From assembly GCA_963978905.1 (NCBI GenBank), contig OZ022260.1, positions 38,066,259-38,130,258 of the forward strand: a DNA stretch of 64,000 bases, read 5' to 3'. A program made the position numbers and the translations under genes. This DNA comes from Trichostrongylus colubriformis. Its lineage: Eukaryota > Nematoda > Chromadorea > Rhabditida > Trichostrongylidae. The notes under the pieces are model-generated. The model worked only from the letters and a program-made list of their open reading frames with translations. It ran no database searches and was not told the origin of the DNA. This document shows positions 1-12,600 of the stretch, piece after piece (the first letter of the stretch is position 1; the number at the start of each line of letters is the position of its first letter).

Positions 1-1154
1 ACATTGAATTGTGGCTTCAATTACAGGTGTTGTTTATTTACAAGCGCTACCGTCTGTGTACTCGAGTAAATAACGGGCTGCACGCTCCGTGCTGGTGAAT
101 TCACTTGAAATACGCCACTATTCAGTGGTACCCCTTACCTACATATAGCCGTACAAGGCAGGTACCCAAACTAATCTACCCAAGTTTGTCAAAGTGTTCA
201 AAAAGGAGTGTTCAAGGTTAATAGCAGAGGGCTTTCATGTGAGCTGGTTTTCCTTCAATAGGGTATAACTATACCAAAATATCGTTATCTGTAAAGTCCC
301 GTACTGCATACTAGGTTGCGTTACTAGTGTTATTTGTGGCGTTGGAGGGGCGGGACTTTTAAGATAGGTGGCCTTTTCGAGGTAGGATCAGTTTTTTAAG
401 TGTCAGTCTAACCTCAATGGTGACACAATTCTCGTCGAAAAATTGCTACTCCAGAAAAAAATCGAGTAACTAGAAGAATAAAGTTTTCGGGGTTCATCTT
501 TCTCATTCTGGGATATGTCTCACATTCTGCTTCAATTCAAAACCATACTCGCTTTTGAATATTGAATTAGCTTATCCAATGTCTGGGGGAGGAGAGTGGG
601 GAGGGTGGACAATCATAGAAAGCCAGTGCTTTAATTTTTTCAGGCTCGCTTGCTTTATCATAAACTTCGGGAGAAAAATTCGTTCATGCGAGCGGACATC
701 AACAAGGAATTTGATCTTGGCACCTTACTAGTGGAGTAGGGGGCAATATCCGCTACACTACACTCGCCTAATCTGGATTTACCATAATTTCAATTGTACT
801 ATCATGGTTTTCGCTGTCGTTGGGAAAGGCTAAAGGCTGTTTTCTTTTCGCTGTGTGCAGTAGCCATACTGAATTACTTCGATGCAAAAGGTCTGATATT
901 TTGCCCCTTCCAAGTTCTCCTTGAGGAGGTGCTGTTGTTCCTATTCGCTGTAGAAAAACGAGCTGTTTCACAACGCATTCTGCTTCCCTTCAAAGTTCTG
1001 AAGGCATTCGAAAGAGATAGGGCCTGACTTCCAGGATCACCCACATAAATGTTAGTCTTTTATTCACTCCATACGAGGGAGGCCAATTTCACTTTATTTA
1101 TTTGAGCCGTTTAAAATTACAGGCTGCTTTCAAAGAAGTTCTGAATCGCGTATA

Positions 1155-1656
1155 CAGTAGCGGTCAAAAATATATGCGGTTTTGGATTCTTACCATAACT
1201 TTGGTCGAAGTTTACATTTCTTATCCAATTTTTTTTTTTGTTTTTTGAAGGCAACTGGTACTCAGTGAAGCAAAGTAGGGTGTAGTGTTGAGATTGGAAA
1301 ATTTACCAAACTAAAAACTCTAAAATTAGCCAAACCTTTTCAGAAATTCAATTGGCCATAAAAAGCTTATAACTCATCGAAACGGGCAGGTGGGCAGAAA
1401 ATATTACGGAATGAGGCTGGGACTTTGTTGCACGCTATTTCAAATCCTAACAGCACTGAGGCACGGAGTTGACCATTTTCAGTGGTTCCAGTTAAATAAT
1501 TTTTTCAACCTTCACACTGCATCCTACTCGGCTGAGATACTTTATTTCATTGAGTAACAGTTGCCTTCAAAACACAAAAAAATTGAGCGAGATATGCAAA
1601 CACCGAACAAAGTTATGGACAAAATCCCAAACCGCATATATTTTTGACCGCTACTG
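1155..1656. mobile_element. Tc1-like MITE with CAGTAGCGGTCAAAA termini
   Basis: The element begins CAGTAGCGGTCAAAAATATA and ends with the inverse (…TTTTTGACCGCTACTG). TA lies directly outside both ends, as expected of Tc1/mariner target-site duplication. At about 500 bp with no transposase frame it is non-autonomous. The ends resemble those of the elements at 20,579-21,594 (CAGTAGCGCTCAAAAG), so they are likely one superfamily. Confidence 0.8.
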
Positions 1657-1740
1657 TAAGTGTTTCAAGCTTGAATATTGACCATTTGAGAAACTCTGTA
1701 GCTTCCAGTTTGGCCAAATTGAACGTACTGTCTGACGTAC

Positions 1741-1800
1741 ACACAAACCACACACACACATACACACATACACACACGCATACACACAAACACATACACA
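1741..1800. repeat. CA/ACAT microsatellite
   Basis: About 60 bases of imperfect CA dinucleotide repeat with interspersed ACAT units. The long cysteine/valine open frames over it are low-complexity artefacts. Confidence 0.85.
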
Positions 1801-3599
1801 TAAAGTCAAGAAATTCAGAAAAAAAGTGAGAAAATGCCATTTCATAGACGTAGGAAAACGCTTTTACCCGGAACACCTTTACCTATATCAGATTCTATTT
1901 CCAGAAATTTCTTTTTGTACTTTTTTTTGACGTCTTCACGATCATTACGTCTCCTTTTATGAACTAATCAGTGAGGAAGCATTGCGTGCTGTTTGAGTAG
2001 TTGATTCCTTTGATGGGTTTTCAAGTAATGTGTAGAATGCACTAAAAAGCAGCGGACGAACAAAAGAATTGCGCCATACGACGGACCTTTAAGCGCAGCG
2101 TCCTCAATGCCGTCCTTTGTTAGCTGATCATTGACGTCATCGTTTTTTTTTCTGAATAGATGTTGTATTGGCATCGCAAGAAACCTTACTATTCACTTTT
2201 CAAAGAGTAAGTATGAAGGGAATGTGCAATGCAAAGGAAAAAAACGATGTATGGGGTAGTGGCAAAGGCGCCGTGGACCCATGGCTCAATTAAGCAAAGG
2301 ACCCATCTGGGCCCGTCTAGAAAAAAGTGAGTCGCAGATTTTTTGGCAACCTTTTCACGCGTTTCTTGCGACCCTCCATCTCCTCCATGGCCGGCCTGAC
2401 ACTGGTAACGTCACCATTTTTGCAGCTTTTTGCATGGCTGCTTCGACAGTAATCGAACCCAGTGGTAGTCGGTGCGCAGACGTAACCCTGCACTCATAAC
2501 CATGCGACCATCACCTCTTTATATCGTAATCGTTTTGTAGATTGATTAGACGGTTTTTGATTAGAAAAATATTGGACAGGTCATAGCGGTTGGTAGAATA
2601 ATGCTATTTCAAGATGTCGTACCAGGCTTGATTACAAGAGAGGGCCATATTTTGAGTGAGGCCTGACGTTGACGCAACATGGGCAACAGCATCCATAACA
2701 CAACAAATGACGAGCAAGAGAGAATGTATTTGGCATGAATAACGTGTGGGATGCATTATCAATTATAATAGCGTGGAGAGAATCGTGAAAATTCTTTGCA
2801 TTGACTAATTGTCAACACTCGTTTATTCATCAAACATTACTTGGGGAAGAAGGAGAGGCATAGGTGACGAAGTTGGGATGTATTAGCTGTCAAGGAAAGC
2901 TGGTTAGGCGTATGTACTCGAAGCGACTCAATAAACCCAACACAGTGAGCTCACCGCTCTAGAGTTACTGGTCCGCCTCCAGGCAAGCACGTCAAGTGCT
3001 GTGTGTGACCGTGACACATCACAGATCCTTGTAGCAACGATCAAATTTCCATGGTGAGGTGCGCGGGAAAACACATCCACTGTCGACCCTGAAGAGGAAA
3101 GTGGGGTCTCGATTTCTCGGTTTTTTTCTTTTCTTTAGTTGGTTCTTCACTGAAGTACTACATACTTACCACCCCTACTTTCATTTTTATTGGGCTACAA
3201 AATAATACTTCAATTAGCTTCAGCACCTGCATGGCTTTTTCGCGGAGGCTATGGCCTTGGAAGGCTACCATAATTCTGATTCATATGCACTATTGCGAAA
3301 GTCTTGATTTTAACGGAATGACATGCGCTGGAATTGTTGGCGATTTTCGCTCTTATTATGGGAAAAATTTGCTTTCATCCAATCACCTCTGCAATTGGAA
3401 GTAATTTGCCTTTCCATGGCAAAGACCGCATATACCCTATACCGTTATGAGTCTTAAACACTGCATTTACAATTTTTCTTTGACGATCTTGCTTTTGAGG
3501 GGAACAGGCCCTTAGACTCTTCATTATTATCAGAAAGGGTTTCAAAGAGTGATTCGAAAATTATAATTATGATATAAGTATTATACTAAGTATATAATA

Positions 3600-3605
3600 T
3601 TTATT
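3600..3605 (-). terminator. Polyadenylation signal of the cuticlin-like gene
   Basis: On the minus strand AATAAA lies 20 nt past the TAA stop codon at 3,625-3,627. That is the expected spacing for a compact nematode 3'UTR. Confidence 0.65.
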
Positions 3606-3624
3606 CCTGTCAAATGCATTGATT

Positions 3625-6600
3625 TTACAAGCACAATGTTAACATAAAGCATATAATGACGATGATATTCTGTCGAACACTCGTCGACGTCAACGACGTG
3701 TCAGTCAGCTTCTTCTCGAGAGGTGGAGCAGATGATGTAGAATTCGCCAAACGTCGTAGCCGGAACGAAGCGTGTACCGGAATAGGAGGCGAGGAGTCGT
3801 CGTCGGGCGATTGAGCGGCATCGCCAGCGGCTGGAACACGCCGCGGACGGGTACGACATTGAATTTGTTCACAATCAGCGCACACATGCAGATTGCAGAA
3901 GATATTCACTTCGTTGCTGAAATATAAAATCAAGTGAAATCGATAATCGATTGGTAGTGACATTTCTGTGATGGCCGCCTTGCGACCGCACGCGTTCGTA
4001 TGCTCTGCCCTTCGTTTACTGGTTATATGTACGTTTATTCAGGGCTTTCTCGTGATCCGGTTCGCACACCTTTCTACCTTTCTTAGTCAGCGGAACGGGA
4101 ACAGTAGATGATTCAGTACCCATAATCCCGTTAGGATGAATCATGTCGTTTTAGAACATGAAAACGTGCAAACCTACTGAAGCAGTTGAAAGTGAGGAAG
4201 GCAACTCTTGCGATGGGATCCTTCACGAGGGGTGCAATTGCAATGAGAGGGGGTATCCCATGAAGTGTTGCACACCCAAGCATCTTTCAGCGATTTCAAG
4301 GGATTTGTCGGCACGTTCGAGAATATATTTTTAATAAGCTTCAGTGGAGTAAGGAAGTGGTTCATTTTCCCTAATTAGGCCTCATCCCTCGGGTATTCCT
4401 CAGCCCATGATTTTCTGTGATTTTGAGAAAAATCGTTTCTTAAGAAGGAAATGCGCTCACCTTGTTGGGAATGCCCAAGCTTTGATGTGATTGAGGAATG
4501 TGGTACCGCGCTCATCACGGGACACTTCGAAATCACCCCAAACCTGTAAGTAAAATGATTGTGTTTACTAAAAATCCAAAGAAAATGTGGTTTTAGGAGC
4601 TCAAAGTATTACTTCAACTCTCCAATGCTTTAATCTAGATAGCCTCAAGAGCAATCTGATGGGAAAGTTATTGTTTTCAGATTATGATGAGATACACAGC
4701 CATTTCTTAGAGGACCTCCATTATACCAGACCCTTGCGTCCTGAGCGAAATCCCAACAGACCGCAGCAAGCTGTGAGATGGCGCCGCGAGTGCTGCGACG
4801 TCGCAGAGTGGAAATAGGACATAAGTTTTCGCACTCCACCGGGTAGGGTGGGCCGCTCGAGGCCGCATTTCGGTTGAAGGTTCATATACGCTACGATTGC
4901 TTAGATCTTTTTTTTAATGCTAATAGAGGGATTGTGCATCATCAAAAGTAAAAAATGTGCTATGCAACAATGCTGAAAAATGCTTAAAAATATGGTCATT
5001 GACGTGATGCGACTGCACTCAGCGAATCATGTTGAACTCAACTGATGACAGAGTTTCACTAAATTGTTGTAGATGTATATATTTCTGGTGTATACTTATA
5101 TTTGGCACAAAGTATGAAAACTCAATTTAGATGCTGTCAAACTGTTCAAAAGACATGCATTGAAACTTCAGCTTTTTACTTACCATACGTGGCTCATTGC
5201 TATTAATATTCATGAAAATTCCCATATCATTGTTAACTGAAGTACTGTCGTGGGTAACGGAAGTGTATCAAGGTAGCGTTGAAGGAAACCGAAACCAACC
5301 TCTCCTGCACGTTGTACCGAGCAGCCATCGCTGTCACTTAATTCAAGTTCACTTTTTCCGTCGCTAGCCCAACATCGTCCAATTCGTCCTCGACTGGCTG
5401 GCCCCAGATGTACTGTGTAAGTCTGTAAGTAAGTAAAAATAATTTTATTGTGGCACAAACCAAAGCTGCTCTCATCCAAAATGCAATGATAGCCTTAAAA
5501 ATACAGGGAAGTATAGTTTTGGCAGATTGTGTTGGAAAAGGTGCAAGGGTGGGGCAACATCCAGGCCAAGGCGTATCCGTTACCCCGCCCACTGTAGCAA
5601 CTCAACCGGCTGCACCACGGCGCACCACAGCAGGGGGGCCGCGGTGGCAAGCTGAAGGCACGTCTTTCAACGAAACGATCTGCACTACAGACCTTTCTTC
5701 AAGAAGGTTCCACGCGTACATCTGGTTAACATGTTTTCCCATCCTTGTTCATCCTAGTCATCCCCTTCTGGTACGTGATCAGCTTCAACAAAAGCCATCG
5801 ACGTTACTTATGAAATGAACTCTTGATACACTTGTGCCTGAAGAGTCTATTTAGTGTGTAATTCTGAATAGTCTCATTGAAAACAGGTTCTCCTGGAAAA
5901 ACGATGAAGGGTCGACGCCTATTCAGTGAATGAAACATTGCACTGTGAAAACGGCCGCATTGCCACAAGTGCTGCAGACTAGTCATTTCTTCATAAGACG
6001 TATGAGATGCAAAGCACTTATGGGTTCATAGATGACTATCAAATTTCCTGTGAGATGCGCCACGCATCCTACTTCCCAGCAAAATCGCATGCTTTTTGAT
6101 AGGCACTCATACTGGGCAGCAACTCCCGTGGCTCGATGCAACAGATGCATAATATTTAGAATTATTTATCGTAATTGTTTTTTTATTGAAATATTCTTTA
6201 TTACAACTCATTATTATTAGCCATTATGTACTACTACATATTACTGCTTGTTATATCTTCTATAGATGACTGTTATACCATTCGAATTACTCACATGGGA
6301 TGAAGGCTTGGGCGTTGGAGGAAATTTGGAATGGGATTCAATTCCCGAACGATGGGCGCAGTAGCCATGCATCCAGTGTCACAACACTCCTCCATCCTTC
6401 GGTTATAATTCAATAAATAATTAACTAAATAAGCAACTTGAATGTCGTCAAGGAATCCTCCTTGGGAAGGTGTGGCCTGGAAAGGATTGTCAACTGACAT
6501 GACTCTATGCTGTGAGTCATTTCTCAGTCATTCATCTCCCTTTGTCGAAGTACACCTCCGACATTATATGCGCCAGTTGGCCGAATCGGTGTGTCTTGGC

Positions 6601-9600
6601 ATTGGATCGTAAGTGAGATGACTAATGAAGTCGCTGAAGAGGGTGTCATAGATGGCTGAGGAAGTCAAACGTAAGAGAACTTCATAATTACAACGAGAGG
6701 GACTGGATCACTTCTGTGGCCCAACTAGCAAAACTTGTCTCCACTAAGTTGTGTCAGCAGTATGTTGAAGTAGCTCGATCAAGCTGTCTGTCTGGCTAAC
6801 CACTCATAACCAGATCACTTTATGGAAGGAGCCACTCAAGCCGGCTCGAGATTTCAAGGGCATCAACGATAAACAATCGTTCAGGGATTTTCCATGCAGT
6901 ATATCAGAACCTGCTCAAATGCGCAGCCGAAAAGAATGTTGAAAATATGCTGTGCTCAGGATTCTTTGAAGCGCACAATGAGCTCTGATTTTATTCAGAA
7001 TCGTAGTTCAATCGAATGAAATTTGTCCTACATTGTGCTCTTTTGCCGGCTTACACAGTAATTTGAAGGGTGCAGGGATAGCCGTGGTACAGTAAGTGGT
7101 TTTTTTCTCAAGTTCTGTTTTCTAACCTGACATCAGAGAACTTTGATAACGAGATTACTGGTGACGGAGTCACGGAATGCCTGAGCGGTCCGGAATCGCT
7201 GTCCTCTCTTGTCGGCTCTGTTGTCTGCCTACCATTGACAATGGAAGGAATCCGGGATCTAATCTCGGCATCGGTGCGATGTGAGCTGCGCCATTTACTA
7301 CTACACCACTGCCACCGAAGGCGTGGTTATTTCACAAAAGTTCAGGCCAATGATTTTATTTTTTCACGGGACTATGAAAGTCCTATACCTATAAATGCAA
7401 ACATCCTTGGGACCAGGTTGCATTAGAGGGGGCCGATTCGATCCTGGAGACCATGCGGTAGGCAGCATACGACCTCTATCCGGCACCTTTTTTACGCTGT
7501 TATTGACTATTTCATTACTTTGTGGCTATCCTCTCTTGTCAGCTGCTTACCACTGACAATAAAGGAAATGAAAGCTATAAAATTACAGCAATCCATATCC
7601 CGATGTGTGCTTTCAGGACAGAAAACTCGCGTTGTGGCATCCACCCGGTGATGCGATGGTACGAGCTATGCGGGCCGTACTGGATGGGTCCTGAAGCGAT
7701 GAAAGTGCTTCACGCAATATCCTAGTCATTATCGCTTCAGGACTCAGCTAGTACGACGTCCCTATCTTGCAGTACCTCGTCACGCGTCAAACGCGGTCAC
7801 GCTAATTCTCTGTCCTTATGGTGCATTCGGCACAGCCCCTTTGAAGAGCTTCGTTATTAAACGATTTAAATACTGTAATAAAAGTGTAATAAAATGGTAT
7901 AAAACTGCAACAATATAATATGAAAGAAACAAAATATGCTATTAAATACTGTAATAGTATAGTATGAAATGGTTTACATCACGTGAACTTCCGAGGGATG
8001 AGTGTTCTTTCAGGATACTCTGACCCTTCACTGCTCCCACTGCCTTTGTTGGTAAATGCATACTTTATGCACATTTGCCGAGGCTGCAGTCGCTTTAACT
8101 ATTCAATTTTTGACGAAATCTTTGGGCGTGGCGTATCCGCTAATGAGGACAGTTCTCCGTAGCATCCACCATATGTCAAAATGTTAACAACCATTGCTAA
8201 CTGGCATGTGTATGGATCACGCGAAAACCGGCTGCTTTTACCCTCGTCAGTGGTCGTTAAGTGTTCTTTCTGCGCATCACGTGTCTATGAACCACGCGGA
8301 TCGTCCTTGAGTGCGATAATAGGCCCTATAGAGGAAAACCCCTCCTTCAGATCGGAGTTGGCTTCCTGCATCAATAACACTTTTTCTCAAATATTAAAAT
8401 AAGTCACAAATAAGATAAGCCCGATAGTCTTCTATACAGTACCATACAGTACTCACCACACGATCTCCAACAGTCAACGGTCGTTTAAGTTGTGGTGCTG
8501 TCGGCTCGTCTCCGTCACGAACGGAAACTTGATAGTCGACCTGGAAGGGTTTGGTGAGCGGAGCATATCGGTTTCGAATTTAGCCCTTGGAACTTATTCA
8601 GTGACAGACCTTAGGAGAGTTGACGACTGACGTAGCCGTAGTGGCACGGGTATCGATGGTGACACCACCGAATGATACAGTCACTTGTGAGTCCCTGGAA
8701 AACTCGCGGCTTACGTGATGATCGCTGTTTGCGGCTGTTTGTTGATTCCTAGATTATCATTGAAATTAATGGCTAAATACTTGTTTAAATTCAGATGCTA
8801 AAAAAGGAACAATCCAAAGGGAAATAGGAGCTGTGATAGGCAGATCTGTTTCAATTCACCCCGGCACTGGAGCAGAAGCGGTCCCTCTTTTTATGAGCAT
8901 CGATCGATAACGCAAGAGCCTTCCTTCTGATGAAGCATGGAAAGGTCATGAGAAGCTTTTTTTGTTCCCATTATTTCCTCGAAGTAAAGATAAATGGGAC
9001 TGGTGTGCTGGTGTGGGAATAAAAGCGAGGGATTAACGAAAAGCAGAAGAGGCAATATGTAGGCGGCAACGGGTGCGTGCAGATATGACAGCAAATCGCG
9101 TGGCCGCCCGCGGCGAGCGGCGCGGCGGGTGCGAGTGCCAGTGGCGGAGCATGGCAACCTTCAAGCGAGGCAGTGTGGCATGAGTGGAAGCGCAGACGTG
9201 ACGCAGTCACGCTCGGTCGGCTCCCAAGGGCAATCGATACTGCGAGTCATACTGGTGGCGCCGCGAGTGAAACGCCGCAAAACGATTCGCTGTCATATTT
9301 GTACACACCCGGCGACAATTTTCCTGTGACAACTCTTGCGAAAGGCTAACAGGAACAAAAAGCAAGAACATCAACAAACAGTAAGCTTTCGGTGTCAATC
9401 AATACGTTTTAGTTAGACGCCATACATTTTGTTTCCATTCGGGGTATAACGGCAGACAAATGACATTTGGCTTATTCAACGGCTCGTTGGGGCAGATGTA
9501 TAGGTAATTGTAATGTTTTATTCCTCTAAACAAGTGCGGAATCATTCTGGCACCGTCTTCGAGAGAAGGAAGGCGTGGTTGACCCAAGCAAAGATGGACC

Positions 9601-12600
9601 CACCATGGAGAGCACCATGGAAGTGCTACTTTTCACAGCAGCAGCTCCACTCCTCATAATGAGAGATGAGAAGCAGTCACGGTGAAGGCGAAGAAGCGCT
9701 GAGTAGCGATGAACTAGGATCACAAAGGCGCTCAAGGGAAGGCTAGGGGAGCGAATATTTAGTCCCGGACTAGGTTTGAGTTTGAATGTACCAGAATTCA
9801 CAAAGGAAAAATAACCAAGGAGCATACGATGAGCCGTCAACAGGAGTTATGCCGTTGATAATCAAAATATTAGGTTGATTCATAATAAATCGGACAAATG
9901 GTAGTGATGATTTCTAGAGATCATAACTCAGTAACGAATTAACGAAAATGGACGCGCGAGGTACCGTTGGAATGAGTATGAAAAGCTCTTCAAATTACCG
10001 CAAAATAATCACTCCAAAGTAAAATCATTCCGCCACAATGCCGCACGATTTCAAGCGGTCCAGAGACCACATCCGCAACGTCATACTATTTATATCGCTA
10101 TCTGGCCAGGAACCCGCGGATATCGGCAGACGTCTGATAGAAGTTCACAAGGAGCATGCCCCCGGCAGAAGTACACTGTAGCTGTAGCATTCGAAGTTTG
10201 CGTCAGGCGACTATTCCATCGAAGACGAAAACCGCGGTTGAAAAGCGTACACGGCGTAGAGAACTGGGAGCTGCTCGATGAAGGTACCACAGTATCCGCC
10301 GACGTCTACGTTCGTCAATTACGAGAATTGAAGGCCAATGTCCAAACTTCGCTACGGCGGCGGTCACATGTCTACTTCCAGCACGACAACGTGTCTACTT
10401 CCACAGACCGCACTTCGCAAGATCGACCAAGGCCGAGCTCCTGTCGTACAGTTGGACCGTACTTCTATACCCACCGTACTCCCCAGACCTGGCCCCTTCA
10501 GATTTCCACCTTTTCTCCCACAGCCAACGCCACCTGGACGGCCAAGACTTCAAAACTCGCGACGAGGTCAAGGCGGCACTCGGCAACTTCTTCGAGCTCC
10601 AGCTTCCGGCCTTCTGGAGCAAGGGTATCCATGATCTGCCTATACCGTGGCAGAAGGTCATCGATAAAGATGGAGTATATTTCAAGTGAATCCCTGTTGT
10701 CGTAAAAAAGTTGTACGACAATGATTAAAATTGGTCAATTCGTCCGATTTATTATGAATCAACCTAATATTTTGACTCAAATCCATCGAAAGGGGTAAAA
10801 GAAACTGACAGCTGTGAATACCTGTTCTCGTAACTATTCTTCCACTTCAGAAGAGGGGATGAGGTGCGAAACTTGCATTGAAAAAGCGCGGCTTGGGGTT
10901 CTGGAGTCTTATCGGAGTCCCGCAGCACAGCGAATCATGCTGCCGTTCATCCGATGGGGACCGGCGTCGGAACAACATTCGCAGTACACTGACCTAGCTC
11001 CTCGCCCGTCTGCAGTCTAACCTATCCCAGTGATGCAGAGGGAAATGAAAGAGAAGGGGGTTTCGTAATACAATTTCTCGTATTCTCTGCCGTTTTACTT
11101 CGTTTTTTTACTGTCACACTGTTAAGCATCCTTACTTTTATATTCCACAATAGACCAGATTTTCCCCTCGCGGCGTCCTTGATGATGAACTGATATTTAT
11201 GAAACGTAAACGATAACCTTTATGAGACGCGCCGCACATTCTAGTTCCATTCAATTTTCTATACAATGACTTGTGGTGGCCAGACTATGTACAAGTCAGT
11301 GCCTTTACCTTTCCAAGCGAGTCTGGTACCAATTTACCGACCCCGAAGGGATGGAATGCTTGCTTGACCTAGGCGGACGTTGATGCCGGATTTGATCCCT
11401 GCATTATGAGAGTGGGGTGCGCGCCACCTGTCACTATACCTCAGCCATTAATGGGATCATGGAAGATTACTTTAGAGCTTTTTTCTCGCCGAAGTCTACT
11501 TAAAGTCTGATAGATAAGTCCGCCCGCACGCGGTGTCGCGCGCGGCACAGACGACCGCAGCCTTCAAAGAACCAACCAGAGATGAAGAAAATTGAGGAAG
11601 CTACGATTTGCGGATTGTATTGACAACGAATTTATATTGTAATGTATATTGTATTTGTTAATATAAAAGCGAGTAACAAGTAAAGTTGAGGTCGTACGAA
11701 AGGTGAACACGGAATCTTGAGGAAAGTGAACGAATGGGAGGAGAATCGTTGTTCAACGAGGGTTTTAATGCAATGATGGTTTTGGCGACGGAATAACGGT
11801 TGAATAAAAACTTTTCTTTATTCCTGTTATGACCCAACAAAAGCCAGGTATACCAAAAGGGGCATCAGGAAAAGGATGAGCTAAGGAGAGATAGCTGCTC
11901 TGGTTTGCGACAGTTTCTATTCAATTTCTGAGGAGACGATCGTTAACTGCTTCTCAAGGGCCTTGAACCAAGAGTCATTTTTAGATGAGATGAGTGAGGA
12001 TCTTAATGTTATGAGTGTCTGTGGCAATGAAATGGAGATTGCGTAGGAAATTTAAGGTGAATGATCATCGTTACACGGGTTAAACGAAGATTTTGACACG
12101 TGGTATTTTTAGATATTAGAAATGAAGTTGAATAAACAGTTGCTACAATTTTAATTTTTGATAACTGCTGTTTATCGCCGCAGCTCGCGATGCGAAAGTT
12201 ACTACAAGGATGCTGAGTTATGGGCAAAAGCTTCGGTGGCGGACGGGACTCGAACCCGCACTTCATCCTTTCCGGGGATATGTGCTAATCCATTACACTA
12301 CCGACACCACCTTCACCCTAACTCAGCTTTCTGAATGGTATATTTACCATAGCTTATCAGCACTCACACGTATAACGTGTTGAGCCGGTTGGCCAATATC
12401 GGCATCGAACCGTGAAGCTGAAAGCTTTAGTAATGATTTTGATACTTTTAATTTTTGATAACTGCTGTTTATCGCCGCAGCTCGCGATGCGAAAGTTACT
12501 ACAAGGATGCTGAGTTATGGGCAAAAGCTTCGGTGGCGGACGGGACTCGAACCCGCACTTCATCCTTTCCGGGGATATGTGCTAATCCAGTCCCGTCCGC

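Larger units (their letters stand above)
1..3599. other. Intergenic region, no gene supported
   Basis: I see no exon chain or family motif on either strand here. The stretch contains a Tc1-like MITE, a CA-rich microsatellite and a moderately repetitive patch around 2,240-2,510. The patch around 2,940-3,110 weakly resembles 63,440-63,540. Short open frames in this interval have no splice-bounded coding character. Confidence 0.5.

Noticed and set aside
1613..1876. Cysteine/valine-rich open frames over 1,740-1,800
   Set aside because: They translate a CA microsatellite and have no splice context.
8891..9398. Open frames in both strands at 9 kb
   Set aside because: They cross the GGGTGCGTGCAGATATGACA MITE; similar frames recur at 62.3 kb because the DNA is a repeat.
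10238..10721. Overlapping open frames of 98-155 codons as a separate gene
   Set aside because: They lie inside the mariner at 9,869-10,767; the real signal is the broken transposase C-terminus spread over several frames.
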